DNA of 64,000 nucleotides from Acidobacteriaceae bacterium (lineage in GTDB: Bacteria > Acidobacteriota > Terriglobia > Terriglobales > Acidobacteriaceae), in contig PMAT01000084.1 in the NCBI GenBank assembly GCA_003152695.1, positions 1 to 64,000 of the forward strand. Direction: 5' to 3'. Below the pieces are notes generated by a model. It was not told where the DNA came from and ran no database searches. It saw only the letters and a program-made list of their open reading frames with translations. This document shows positions 15,926 to 24,740 of this stretch, piece by piece. The first letter of the stretch is position 1; each line of letters begins with the position of its first letter. The position numbers and the translations under genes were made by a program.

Positions 15926-16437
15926 TGACATTGGACGAACTGCCTCTGGCTGACGCGCAAAACGAGTACTTCAGCCAGACGCACGACCGCGACGCGGTCA
16001 AACAGTACGCCCAGAAATTCATCAGTGACCCCGGCAAGCAAAATGGGCTCTACTGGAAGGTCGCCGAAGGCGAAACCGAGAGCCCCATCGGCCCACTAGT
16101 GGCTTACGCAACGGCACAGGGGTACGGCGGCCAGCAGGATACTCCGCAGCCTTTCCATGGCTACCTCTATCGCCTCTTGACGGGTCGGGTAAATTCCAAA
16201 GGCCAGACGAAGAGGTTCCTCGTTGATGGCAAGATGACGGGCGGCTTCGCCGTTGTCGCCTATCCCGCGGAGTACCGCAACTCCGGGGTAATGACCTTTG
16301 TCATCGACGATAAGGGGATCATGTACGAGAAGGACTTGGGTGAGACGACTGCCGGTGTGGCGAATTCGCTGAGGGCATTCAATCCCAAGGGTTGGAGAAT
16401 CGTCACAGAGGATCAGGGCGGTAACAGCAGCAACTGA
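15925..16437 (+). pseudogene. DUF2950 protein lacking its N-terminal half
   Basis: About 170 codons with strong DUF2950 character: RDAVKQYAQKFISDPGKQ, GLYWKVAEGE, ESPIGPLVAYA, PFHGYLYRLL, GGFAVVAYPAEYRNSGVMTF and YEKDLGE. DUF2950 proteins are normally ~300 residues with a signal peptide and an N-terminal alpha/beta part; here the sequence starts mid-protein. An ATG at 15898 is in frame, but it lies in bases that belong to the opposing cupredoxin-like stump and gives no signal peptide. The product is probably non-functional. Confidence 0.65.
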
Positions 16438-16838
16438 GTCTGCTTTATCGCGTAGGAAGACACTGCAATTGGATTGATCTTTGTCTAAGACACTCAGGAC
16501 CAAAGGGATATTGGCAACGTACAGTAACGTAGCGTAGGTGAAATGAAAGGGAATCACAAAGCCCGCAGGAGTTGCCAGAGTTTTGACCGGTTGCGACGTG
16601 TCATTACTCCGAGAATCCCTGCGGGCGACCTCATATCGAGGGTCGATGCTAGTGTTTACAAACCGCAGGTTGCTGTCTGTGACGGCAGTCACCTACCAGC
16701 AAAGACACGTCTTCGTCCATCTGCCCCTATGGATTTTTCATGCTTCAAGATGAACCTGTCGGCCCCTGGGCCCGACGTATCGCAACCAAGCCGGACCGAG
16801 CAGGCGCGAGCGGCAGAGCGCTGCAGCGGAGTGGCCGC

Positions 16839-16844
16839 TATAAT
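16839..16844 (+). promoter_or_regulatory. -10 box TATAAT ahead of the 2H phosphoesterase gene
   Basis: A perfect TATAAT ends 10 nt before the ATG at 16855, so the transcript would start about 4 nt before the start codon (nearly leaderless). No clear -35 is seen. The 16438-16838 gap holds no gene; its only structure is a 9-bp inverted repeat, GCCCGCAGG with CCTGCGGGC, in the 16561-16626 stretch. Confidence 0.45.
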
Positions 16845-16854
16845 GTAACCTCAC

Positions 16855-17409
16855 ATGCTTGGCCTTCTCTACGCCGCGGTTGCGTACGTCCGCTGCCCGG
16901 TCGGGATCTTCGTGGAAGAACTGCGCCGCGAGTTGCATCCAGCGCACACCCATGCCGACGCCCACCTCACGGTGCTGCCTCCGCGGCCCCTGCGCGGCAC
17001 CGGACCGCAAGCCTTGGACGTGTTCCGCGAGGTCTGCCAAACCGTGGCGCCCTTCGAAATCACCATGGGGGACGTGGAGAGCTTTGTCCCTATTACGCCC
17101 ACCGTCTTCCTGCGCGTGGCGCGCGGCGCCTATCGCATGCGCGAACTGCACGACCGCCTCAACCAGGGCGCGCTGGCCTACGAAGAACCCTGGCCCTACA
17201 TGCCGCATCTCACCATCGTGAAGACCGATACCGTGGAGGAGGCCCAGAAGCTGGAAGTCATCGCGCGTCAGCGTTGGCAGGCCAACAGTGACACGCGCGC
17301 GATCCGGATCGGTTCACTCACTTTCGTCAAAGGCAATGGGGAACGCTGGCTTGATTTAGAGACCGTACGGTTGAGCGGCGTACCCTCAATATTTCCCGGT
17401 CAGCGATGA
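16855..17409 (+). CDS. 2'-5' RNA ligase-like 2H phosphoesterase
   Basis: A 184-residue cytosolic protein with the two HxTx motifs of the 2H superfamily: HLTVLPP (residues 37-43) and HLTIVK (residues 120-125), about 80 residues apart as in LigT/2'-5' RNA ligase-like enzymes. Family members hydrolyse cyclic phosphodiesters on RNA or ADP-ribose products, or reversibly ligate tRNA halves. The natural substrate here is unknown. No RNA-repair partner lies nearby. The start follows a TATAAT box by 10 nt and lacks a ribosome site, suggesting leaderless translation. It ends 1 bp from the convergent secreted-protein gene. Confidence 0.8.
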   Translation: MLGLLYAAVAYVRCPVGIFVEELRRELHPAHTHADAHLTVLPPRPLRGTGPQALDVFREVCQTVAPFEITMGDVESFVPITPTVFLRVARGAYRMRELHDRLNQGALAYEEPWPYMPHLTIVKTDTVEEAQKLEVIARQRWQANSDTRAIRIGSLTFVKGNGERWLDLETVRLSGVPSIFPGQR

Positions 17410-17410
17410 T

Positions 17411-17995
17411 TCAAGGCGACGGGATACCCATCTGCTTTCCGAGATTGAACTGAGCGGAGCGAAACGCGACAAGCGCCCTTTCCAGATTCGCGGCGGCGTT
17501 CATCAGCCACCCGGAGGTAAGCGTGCCCTGCTCCAGTTGCTGCGAGATGGCTTTGGCGCCTTTGCCGACGGCGGCGTTCGATTTGGTCAGCTTCTTGGTC
17601 AGATTCTTCAATCCGGCTTCCTGTGAATCCGACAGCGACTGCCGAAAGGCTCGATTTTCCTTCTGTGCTTCCTCGACGGAACTCTGTAGCTCATTCGCCT
17701 TGTGGCTTAGAGCCACTGAATCGCTTGCGTTCGAGCCCAGGTTCTGAACGTCGTGTGCCTGCTGCCGCGCCGCTTCCGTGCTCGTGATCATCAAGCGAAA
17801 CTGTCCAGCCTGTTCCACGCTGGCTTGCACCGCAACGGCATGCTTGAAGGTCGCCGTGTCGGGATCTTCGGGCGGCGCAGTGGTCCCGCCGCCGCTACCG
17901 GTGGAGGCGCCGTGCCGGCCTCCGTGTTGTGCCAGAACGGCGAGCGGAAACAGCAAGAACATCAGGGCGATGACAGGTCGACAGTGGCGCATCAC
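17411..17995 (-). CDS. Secreted helical protein of unknown function
   Basis: A 194-residue exported protein with a signal peptide to about residue 22 (ALMFLLFPLAVLAQ). A Gly/Ser/Thr-rich linker with GGRHGAST follows, then ~140 residues of predicted helix with polar heptads (ASVEQAGQFRLMITSTEAARQQ, VALSHKANELQSSVEEAQKEN). No catalytic motif is visible; it may be a periplasmic coiled-coil protein. It lies immediately downstream of a Spy/LTXXQ-type gene on the same strand (57-bp gap), so the two may share an envelope-stress or metal-related role, as Spy-like proteins do. Confidence 0.6.
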   Translation of the reverse strand: MMRHCRPVIALMFLLFPLAVLAQHGGRHGASTGSGGGTTAPPEDPDTATFKHAVAVQASVEQAGQFRLMITSTEAARQQAHDVQNLGSNASDSVALSHKANELQSSVEEAQKENRAFRQSLSDSQEAGLKNLTKKLTKSNAAVGKGAKAISQQLEQGTLTSGWLMNAAANLERALVAFRSAQFNLGKQMGIPSP

Positions 17996-18052
17996 AGGTT
18001 TTCTCTCGTGCCAGATTGTAACGCGCTCCGGTCGGCTGTCTCGTCTTCCTCA

Positions 18053-18496
18053 CTAGTGCGGGGGCGGCGCAGCTTCTCCTGGCGGCTGATTCTGGCCCGG
18101 TCCGCTGCGGTCGCGGCCCTGGCGGTTCATCATCTGCTCGTACTTTTGCTGCTGCTCGGCATTCAAGATCGGCTTGATCTGCTCCGAGGTGCCCTGCCGA
18201 ATCTGCATCATCTTGCTCATGCGGTCCTGCTGTGACAGGGAGGAGTCCTCGTGCAGGCTCTGCATCTGCTTGTTTTCGTTCTCCAGGAGGGGCTTGATCA
18301 GTTGCTGCTGGGCCTCGGTGAGGTTTAGCTGCCTGGTCATGTGCTGCAGCCGCTGCTCGGCTGTCATGTGCTGCCCCGGGCCGTGACCATACGGGCCGCC
18401 GCCCTCTTGCGGCCCCATCTGCGCGTAAAGCAGAGTACTGCCGGCCAGCACCGCGAGGACCGCGACCGCGTGCATCAGTTTCATTTTCATCGTCAT
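18053..18496 (-). CDS. Spy/CpxP-like (LTXXQ) periplasmic protein
   Basis: A 147-residue exported protein with a signal peptide to about residue 25 (ending in LLYAQ). The mature part has a His/Gly-rich start (GHGPGQHMTAEQ), then two LTXXQ-type motifs (LNLTEAQQQLIKPLL and PILNAEQQQKYEQMM) in amphipathic helices, and a Pro-rich tail. This is the pattern of Spy/CpxP-like periplasmic chaperones and of CnrX-type metal sensors. No two-component pair is adjacent. A chaperone role at the envelope is inferred from family only. Confidence 0.75.
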   Translation of the reverse strand: MTMKMKLMHAVAVLAVLAGSTLLYAQMGPQEGGGPYGHGPGQHMTAEQRLQHMTRQLNLTEAQQQLIKPLLENENKQMQSLHEDSSLSQQDRMSKMMQIRQGTSEQIKPILNAEQQQKYEQMMNRQGRDRSGPGQNQPPGEAAPPPH

Positions 18497-18852
18497 TGTC
18501 CAACGCTCCTCGACACTCGTTGCATGATCAACGCCGCCAGGTAGGCCGTGGCCGCGGTAAATGGCGCGTTCGACGTCACCATCGCCAGCCAGAGACTTCC
18601 GAGTTTTCGCAACATCCGCGCCACGGCACTGCCTTGCAGATCGAGTGTCAATTTACCTGCGAGTATTTGAACTACAAGTGCTGAAACCCGATTCGCACGG
18701 ATAAGTTCCCATCTTCACGCGTTGCAAAACAAATGGAACTCGCCGGCTCGGAGGCCGGAATAGGTTTTAATCGGTGGTTGTAGGGCCGGACAGAATCATC
18801 CGCGGAAAGAAGTGCAGGTTGCGGGTATCTGCTGTGCCAGAAACGACCCAAT

Positions 18853-18890
18853 AAAAAAGGCGCCATGCTCGCTAGAGCGTGGCGCCTTTT
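18853..18890 (-). terminator. Intrinsic terminator of the kelch-like gene
   Basis: GGCGCCA-T-GCTC, loop GCTA, GAGC-G-TGGCGCC (18859-18886) is flanked by an A-run on the left (18853-18858), which gives a U-run on the minus strand, just past the stop at 18903. The remaining 18497-18850 gap shows no gene. Terminator function on the plus strand is weaker (four T). Confidence 0.8.
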
Positions 18891-18902
18891 GCAGGGTTGA
18901 GT

Positions 18903-20384
18903 TTAGGGGGCCTGGAAAACGACATAGTTTGACGACACGATGCCATTGGCGATGACTTCGGTTTTGTAGGAACCCGTCGGCAGTCCCGCCGGTCGATCGA
19001 ACATCGTCGTTATCAGCCCGGTGATGGGGTTGATGGAATGCGTGCTTTCGTCGTGGGTGATGCCGTAGTACACCTGTGAAGTGCTGTAGGAGGTGAGGCG
19101 AACCAGCGGATAGTTCGTACGGCCCTGATAGTCATCTCCGTAAGCGTTGTTCTCGGTCAGACCGTTAAAGTAATAACCCCCCAGAACGTTGTTCAGAGGC
19201 AGCATAGGTAAGTTGGTATGTGCGCTAACGATGAAAGGCTGCTTCACGCCGGCGGCGAAGCCAGGGACAGGCGTGTAGATCTCAACCGTTCCGCTGAGGT
19301 CGGTGAACATGATCTGACCCGTGGGAAGAATCATCAGATGTCCCACGAAGGACGAATCACTGGGGCAATTCGCCGGATTGGCGGTGTTGGTAAGGGTGGT
19401 GGGATGAAGCGGATCGTATTCGACAAACTGGCAACCTGACTGGAATAGCCCAGGGCTAAGCATCGCCAACACTTTGCCGTTCGGCTCCAGTGCGGCAGGA
19501 CCGTCCGCCTGGTCCAGACCGCCCGAGGGAACCGGACCGTTCGACCACAGGTTCGTTGAAACGTCGTAGACATTCGTCGCCACCACATTCCCACCGAACT
19601 GGATTACCTTGTTGTTGTACATCAGCACTGCGGCGCCTAATTCTTCGTCGGCCGGATTATAAAGTCGGCCGACGGTGTTAGGTCCGCACCTCCATGCGCC
19701 GGTGCCCTGATTATAAAGTTCGGAGCCCGTGCTGGTACTGCAATTGGGGTCAGACTTCGCATCCACGGTCAGCACTTCGTCGGTGGTCAGCAGCGTAAAC
19801 CCGGATTCATCGTTGCTGGGCTGTTTCACCGAACCTGTCACCGTCCAAGAATTCGGACCATTGAAAATCGCGTTCTGGGGGGTGCAGCAGTTGGCTTGCA
19901 TGTATTTGCCGTTGGCCAGAACCGTGCTCTCTGCATCGCCAATGGTCCCCCACCCGCTGGGTGGACTATTCGCCGTCCAAGTGAAGGTGCTACCGGAGAC
20001 GGTTCCGATCGCCCCAAGGGTGGTCCAATCCGCAGTGCCAAAGTTGTACTCTCCACCCTCGATGACGACGGTTTTGCCATCGTTAAGCACTTGCGAACCG
20101 AAATAAAAAGGGGCGTAGTTGGAAGGCAACTGTCCGCCGGAAGTCCACGTGCCACTCAGGTAGCTGCCGGTGGTGGAGGGCGTCAGTATCCACCAGTCGC
20201 GGGCGTTCCCCGACTGCTCTTCGTGGACAAGGATTCTGCCATCCCTGAGTTGAAGCATGGGGCCGAGGGTGACGCCAGGTGGTTGATTGGTCAGTGGCGC
20301 CCATGAGCCTGTTTGTGAGCTGGCGATGCCTGCCCCAAGCGCAAGCACAACCGTGGCCATCGCAAAAATCTTCAAGAACTTCAT
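18903..20384 (-). CDS. Secreted kelch-like beta-propeller protein
   Basis: A 493-residue exported protein. A signal peptide runs to about residue 23 (ending in IASSQ). The body consists of repeated ~50-residue units with kelch-type features: a LxDGRILV or LxNGKVLxM strand, then a glycine pair, then YDPxxxxW, repeating about six times (GRILVHEEQ, GKTVVIEGGEYN, GKYMQANCC, NNKVIQFGGN, GKVLAMLSP, GQIMFTDLSG). A C-terminal ~100-residue beta domain (FDRPAGLPTGSYKTEVIANG) resembles an Ig/galactose-oxidase-like cap. The copper-ligand set of galactose oxidase is not obvious. It is likely to bind carbohydrate or protein outside the cell. A terminator follows. Confidence 0.7.
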   Translation of the reverse strand: MKFLKIFAMATVVLALGAGIASSQTGSWAPLTNQPPGVTLGPMLQLRDGRILVHEEQSGNARDWWILTPSTTGSYLSGTWTSGGQLPSNYAPFYFGSQVLNDGKTVVIEGGEYNFGTADWTTLGAIGTVSGSTFTWTANSPPSGWGTIGDAESTVLANGKYMQANCCTPQNAIFNGPNSWTVTGSVKQPSNDESGFTLLTTDEVLTVDAKSDPNCSTSTGSELYNQGTGAWRCGPNTVGRLYNPADEELGAAVLMYNNKVIQFGGNVVATNVYDVSTNLWSNGPVPSGGLDQADGPAALEPNGKVLAMLSPGLFQSGCQFVEYDPLHPTTLTNTANPANCPSDSSFVGHLMILPTGQIMFTDLSGTVEIYTPVPGFAAGVKQPFIVSAHTNLPMLPLNNVLGGYYFNGLTENNAYGDDYQGRTNYPLVRLTSYSTSQVYYGITHDESTHSINPITGLITTMFDRPAGLPTGSYKTEVIANGIVSSNYVVFQAP

Positions 20385-20628
20385 TTATCTCTCCTCTACT
20401 GGTCCATTGCGCGAACGGGGGAGGAGCATTCCGAAGGTGGCGCACCCATCCCGAACTGGGCAATGGGCCGCGATGGTACTACAAAAATCCAACTTCGTCT
20501 ATCAGAAATTTGTGGGGTTTATCAATGCATTACCGGCCGCGAGATACTATCGCGGGTAGTTTGCGTTTTCTCAGGCGCGCGCAGGAATAAAGGCCTTACG
20601 CATGGGAGGGACCCATGCTGGTCCAGAT

Positions 20629-21486
20629 CTATTGTGGGGACGGAAGCGGCGCTCCGCCTGCAGACGAGGGTGTCGCGCTCGACGGGGCAGGTCCCGTGCC
20701 GGATGGCAGGCTCGCGCCTGCCGGTGGCGACGAGAAATTGCGTTTGAGGGGAGGAACGCCGCGAGTGACGCTGAATAGTCGCGCGCCCTGAAACTTGCCC
20801 TTGGCATCGAACTCCCACCAATAATTGGCAAAGCCGCTGCGGGTGCAGGCCCGGCAACCATCGATGAGCGGATAGCTGAACAGGAAGCGCTGCCCACCGG
20901 GCTGGGCGCCGGGCCAAACCCGCGCGAAGCGGATCTGGGCCGCGCCTCCGGAGCGGTCGCCGGGCCAGACATCAAGCTGGGGCAGGGTCTTCTTCCACTG
21001 CAGAAAAAGCGGATCGTGTTGCAGCGCCGTCTTGTCGAGCTGCTGCATGTCGTCGGGGTCGAGGAATTTGGGATCGCCGTTCAGGAACAACAGGCCATCG
21101 TTATCATTGGCGCGCAGGGGATAAACCACCCAAGCCAAACCGATAGGACCAAACTCTCTATACCCCTCCAGAATCCCAACTTGCCCATTGCTCTGGTGGA
21201 GCTCGCGCGTGAACTTCAGCGCCTCCTGCGGCGCTCCAGCTTTTGCCATCTGGTTGATGAAACATTCGGCGAAGACGGCCGGGGGCGGAGCCTTGTCGCA
21301 GGCGGTATATGCAGCCGTCAGGAAGTCCGCAGCGGGCTGCCAAATTGCAGATGATCCGAATTCCCCGCTGGACGGCGCACTCCTGGCAACACCGGCGCTC
21401 GAAGTACTGCTCGGCGACGTAGTTTGCGCCAGCGACACCCCGCCCAACACGAGCGCCGCGACTATTACCAGACAGTCATTTCTCAC
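20629..21486 (-). CDS. Secreted protein of unknown function
   Basis: A 285-residue exported protein. A signal peptide covers about 20 residues (VAALVLGGVSLAQ). A Ser/Thr/Ala-rich linker follows, then a globular domain with cysteines at DKAPPP-adjacent C (residue ~58), AECF and CRAC (a CxxC), and the segment ANYWWEFDAKGKFQGARLFSV. The last 40 residues are low-complexity Pro/Ser/Gly/Ala. No family is recognised. The Cys pairs suggest disulfides in the periplasm. It stands alone upstream of the kelch-like gene on the same strand. Confidence 0.65.
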   Translation of the reverse strand: MRNDCLVIVAALVLGGVSLAQTTSPSSTSSAGVARSAPSSGEFGSSAIWQPAADFLTAAYTACDKAPPPAVFAECFINQMAKAGAPQEALKFTRELHQSNGQVGILEGYREFGPIGLAWVVYPLRANDNDGLLFLNGDPKFLDPDDMQQLDKTALQHDPLFLQWKKTLPQLDVWPGDRSGGAAQIRFARVWPGAQPGGQRFLFSYPLIDGCRACTRSGFANYWWEFDAKGKFQGARLFSVTRGVPPLKRNFSSPPAGASLPSGTGPAPSSATPSSAGGAPLPSPQ

Positions 21487-21641
21487 GTTCTGATCCTCGC
21501 CGGCTGTGAGTTTGTTCTAGGTGGCTAGTATACGTGGGCCGAAAAAGGCCTGCATCTTCAATTTTTCCGGTTGGACAACCACTGGGGCAATAGAGGCGGG
21601 ACAACTAGGGACCTCGCGTTGAGATAACCGCTTGGGGTATT

Positions 21642-21717
21642 TGGGGTGGGTGGTGGGATTCGAACCCACGACAGCCGGAGCCACAGTCCGGAGTTCTACC
21701 ACTGAACTACACCCACC
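21642..21717 (-). tRNA. tRNA-His (GTG)
   Basis: On the minus strand the gene starts with the extra G-1 typical of tRNA-His. The acceptor GTGGGTG pairs with CACCCAC and the discriminator is C73. Anticodon arm CCGGA/TCCGG carries loop CTGTGGC (anticodon GTG). The T-arm is GGGTTCGAATCCC and CCA is encoded. Two small unrelated hairpins lie at about 21785-21850 downstream. Confidence 0.95.
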
Positions 21718-21894
21718 GTATCCAAAAATTATAACATTCAGCAACCCCACACTTTACGGGGAGTTAGGCGGGCATGTGTTGAAGGGGTGCACCTTCAGGT
21801 GCGCCGTATAAAACGTTTAATTTTGCCATCACGAGCCGACTTTAGTCGGCGAGAGGTCTGCTTTCCCGTCACTCTCAGCAGCCGGTTCCGGGCT

Positions 21895-22110
21895 TCAGTT
21901 CTCTGAACAGCCGCCCATCATGCAGCAGTTGTTTTGTCCACAACTTGAAGGCGCCGCTGCTGCGCTGCTCTTGGTGCTGGCGGAAAACGTCGAGAGCTGG
22001 GGTTCGAGTTTGCGGGTGTGGCAGCTAGGGCACTCGGCTTTCTGCTCACCGAAGAGAATGGCCTCGAACTTATGTCCGCACTGTTCGCAGCGGTATTCGA
22101 AAATCGGCAT
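21895..22110 (-). CDS. FmdB-type zinc-ribbon protein
   Basis: A 71-residue protein beginning MPIFEYRCEQCGHKFE, the FmdB/CxxC-CxxC regulatory zinc-ribbon signature, with the second pair CPSC at residues 27-30. The C-terminal tail is Ser/Ala-rich and ends in a cysteine cluster (CGQNNCCMMGGC), common in this family and possibly metal-binding. The ATG at 22110 is chosen because the family always starts here; the longer frame upstream is antisense to the YheT gene leader. The function is unclear; members are called putative regulators. It is divergent from the YheT-like gene by ~90 bp. Confidence 0.85.
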   Translation of the reverse strand: MPIFEYRCEQCGHKFEAILFGEQKAECPSCHTRKLEPQLSTFSASTKSSAAAAPSSCGQNNCCMMGGCSEN

Positions 22111-22201
22111 TGCAACTCCAATCAATTTCACGGAAAGGTTAATCAGCACAAGCGCAGACTTGCACCCACCTGCACAGTCAGGAATGATACAACCATTATA
22201 G

Positions 22202-23323
22202 ATGCAGCAGCGTGATCCCACCTCGCAGGAACCAGGACCGAAGGAGCCTTCGCTTGCGAACCATGCAGCCTTCCCTTCCCTTGCGACAACCGGCGGACGC
22301 GATTTCTTCGGCGAGCCGTTCCAGCCGCGGCGCGCCCTTCGCGGTGGCCACGCCCAGACCATCGCCGGTAATTTTCTTCCTCGCCGCAACCAATTGCCTC
22401 CGGCAGAAGAGCGATTGTTCCACGTGGAACCTCAGGTGCAGGTGCTATGTCACTGCCATTGGCAGCCGAGCCGCAGCAGCGCCGTGACGCTGGTCATCGT
22501 GCACGGACTCGAAGGCTCCAGCGAATCCGGATATGTGATTGGCACCGGCAGCAAAGCCTGGTGCGCCGGCATGAACGTGGTCCGCATGAATATGCGCAAC
22601 TGCGGCAACACCGAGTCGCTGGGGCCGACGCTTTACAACTCCAGCATGTCTGACGATGTGGGAGTTGTGGCGGAGGCGTTGATTGCTGAGGAGCGCTTGC
22701 CGAAGCTGGCGCTGGCGGGCTTCTCCATGGGCGGCAACCTGGTCCTGAAGCTTCTCGGCGAGTGGGGCGAGAACGCGCCACCGCAGGTTATCGCGGGTAT
22801 TGGCGTGTCTCCCTCGATGGACCTGGCGGCTTCGGCCGACGCGCTGCACGATCGCGCCAACCGTATTTACGAACTGAAATTTCTCTGGGGCCTGCGCCGG
22901 CGAATGCAGCGCAAGGCGGCCTTGTATCCCGGCGTTTACGATCTGCGTTATTTGCGCGGGCTGCGCAGCTTGCGTGACTTCGACGACCAGATCACGGCGC
23001 GTTACTGCGGCTTTCTCGACGCTCAGGATTACTACACACGCGCGGCGGCTTCCAATGTGCTCGACCGCATCACGGTCCCGACGCTGATCGTGCACGCTGC
23101 CGACGATCCGTTCATTCGCATCCTGCCCGCAACCCAGGAGAAGCTGCTGCACAATCCGCATATCACGTACTTCGAAACCGAGCACGGCGGACACTGCGCC
23201 TTCCTCGCGGAAGCCAACGGCTACGACGGTCGCTGGGCCGAGCGCCAGGCCATTGCCTTTCTGCAGCGCATCGAGCGCGGCGAGGCGGTTCTGCCTGCCA
23301 ATCCGCGGCCTGATTTGCGATAA
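22202..23323 (+). CDS. YheT-family alpha/beta hydrolase
   Basis: A 373-residue cytosolic hydrolase. After a variable ~45-residue N-terminus comes the family-typical GGHAQTIAGNF (48-58), the oxyanion-strand HGLEGSSESGY (101-111), the nucleophile elbow GFSMGGN with Ser175, the acid in HAADDPF (Asp301/302) and His331 in HGGHCAF. This is the full catalytic triad of the YheT/ABHD1-type hydrolases, thought to act on short esters or lipids. The first ATG at 22202 has no strong ribosome site, so the start could lie a few codons downstream. It is followed by two tRNA-Arg genes on the same strand. Confidence 0.85.
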   Translation: MQQRDPTSQEPGPKEPSLANHAAFPSLATTGGRDFFGEPFQPRRALRGGHAQTIAGNFLPRRNQLPPAEERLFHVEPQVQVLCHCHWQPSRSSAVTLVIVHGLEGSSESGYVIGTGSKAWCAGMNVVRMNMRNCGNTESLGPTLYNSSMSDDVGVVAEALIAEERLPKLALAGFSMGGNLVLKLLGEWGENAPPQVIAGIGVSPSMDLAASADALHDRANRIYELKFLWGLRRRMQRKAALYPGVYDLRYLRGLRSLRDFDDQITARYCGFLDAQDYYTRAAASNVLDRITVPTLIVHAADDPFIRILPATQEKLLHNPHITYFETEHGGHCAFLAEANGYDGRWAERQAIAFLQRIERGEAVLPANPRPDLR

Positions 23324-23367
23324 TGAGTTGGCGAGTCGCCGCTCGCACAAACGATGCGGCCGCCAGT

Positions 23368-23444
<77 letters not shown>

Positions 23445-23513
23445 CTTCCTCCATCGAGACCAGAAGGGTCGCCATGGCGAGGGTGGCGATTGCAATTCGC
23501 TCGCGCCGCATGT

Positions 23514-23590
23514 GGGCCCGTAGCTCAATTGGATAGAGCATCAGCCTTCGAAGCTGAGGGTTGCTGGTTCGATTCCAGCCGGGCCCACCA
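23514..23590 (+). tRNA. tRNA-Arg (TCG)
   Basis: Acceptor GGGCCCG pairs with CGGGCCC. The anticodon loop is CTTCGAA (anticodon TCG). The body is otherwise almost the same as the upstream tRNA-Arg (TCT), showing tandem duplication with anticodon change. CCA is encoded. Two orphan genes with different composition follow at 23660-24654. Confidence 0.95.
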
Positions 23591-23659
23591 CTTACATCGC
23601 CGAGAGCCCTAATCGTGCTACCGGTGGTCACTGCCTGTTCCGGTAGATAAAATGAACGA

Positions 23660-24064
23660 ATGCCACGTGAATTAAAGATTGTACTTGCCGATGCCAAACT
23701 GATTACCTCGCTCTTTGGCGCAGGCAAAGTCGACGAAGGGGACTCGCTTGAACTCCCCGGTATCGGCATCCTCACCTTGAGGAGCGTTCAACCTCGTAGA
23801 ACTGAGTTTCATCCGAGCGGCTTGGGGTCTGTCACGCTGCCGCCCGCCATATGTGTAGTTCTCAGTTTGGCGAAAGACGTTTCTGTAGGACTTGTTTCAG
23901 CTTGGCTATATGACAGGCTGAGGAGGGGCAAGCAGGAGCCCATCCTCATTGATGGTAGGACAGTCGAACGCAGCGAGGATGGCATCACAAGGGCGGTGGA
24001 GCGGAAGGCTCCGAAGAAAGCCAGACGCAGCGCCAAGGCAAAAAAGATTAGACGAACCCAGTAA
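23660..24064 (+). CDS. Orphan protein beside tRNA-Arg
   Basis: A 134-residue protein, not recognised. The N-terminal ~95 residues look globular with mixed strands (LKIVLADAKLITSLFGAGK, then GIGILTLRSVQPRR), one hydrophobic helix (AICVVLSLAKDVSVGLVSAWLYDRL) that could be a membrane or core helix, and a tail rich in Lys and Arg (KAPKKARRSAKAKKIRR). It sits directly after two tRNA-Arg genes and converges with another orphan, a position typical of integrated islands. No ribosome site is evident. It may be a small island cargo gene. Confidence 0.45.
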   Translation: MPRELKIVLADAKLITSLFGAGKVDEGDSLELPGIGILTLRSVQPRRTEFHPSGLGSVTLPPAICVVLSLAKDVSVGLVSAWLYDRLRRGKQEPILIDGRTVERSEDGITRAVERKAPKKARRSAKAKKIRRTQ

Positions 24065-24144
24065 ACATCAGCTTCTAACCGGCCCAACTCGCGGGAAATC
24101 TCCGGATTTTGCTGAAAGCATTTGAGCGCCAGCAGTGTGCGCGA

Positions 24145-24654
24145 TTACTGGGATGATGCGGCGCGTATACGGGCATTGAACTTGCCGTATGCATCGACCC
24201 TTCTCATAATCTCCCCTCTGTCAAGAAGACCTGTTTTGAAGCACCATGAGAAACATTCCTGCAGGAGGTTACAGCCGTCTTTCGCGGTGATCTGTCCCGT
24301 TACCACTCGCGAGCGAATTTCCGTGTAAAAAGAGTAAATCGGACGAATGCCACCTCTCCACTTAATTCTGTAAACGGCTTCGCGATGGTTCGTGTAGTAG
24401 AACTCGAACGTATCGGCCATATCCGCGCTGAAGCATTTCTGTAAGACGACCTCTTCCTTGGTCTCTACATCCATGCAGAACATTTCATATATATTCGCCA
24501 GCTCTGACAAAATTCCTTGCTCGGCCCGCTTTGCAGCAAAATATCGTTGCACCGAAAACTTCATCGGTTCGAGTAAGATTCCGCTCGCTATTCCGGTTAC
24601 CACTCCGAGCAGCGCCGATATCAGGATTTTGAGCCAGTCAGCCATGCGCGCCAT
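24145..24654 (-). CDS. Orphan membrane-anchored protein
   Basis: About 169 residues with a single N-terminal transmembrane helix (LKILISALLGVVTGIASGIL). A cytoplasmic helical domain follows, rich in aromatic and acidic residues (ELANIYEMFCMDVETKEE, FEFYYTNHREAVYRI) with four cysteines. The ATG at 24654 is chosen; others at 24681 and 24645 are in frame and no ribosome site decides. Codon use and base composition are less GC-rich than in neighbouring housekeeping genes. Such single-helix orphans are common cargo of genomic islands. The function is unknown. Confidence 0.5.
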   Translation of the reverse strand: MARMADWLKILISALLGVVTGIASGILLEPMKFSVQRYFAAKRAEQGILSELANIYEMFCMDVETKEEVVLQKCFSADMADTFEFYYTNHREAVYRIKWRGGIRPIYSFYTEIRSRVVTGQITAKDGCNLLQECFSWCFKTGLLDRGEIMRRVDAYGKFNARIRAASSQ

Positions 24655-24740
24655 TGTCCGGTAGAGCTGCTGAGGAGTCAAGAGAACGCCGACAGGGCCT
24701 CAGTTTTCGAATGGCTCCGAAGAATACCACTTGCTCGACG

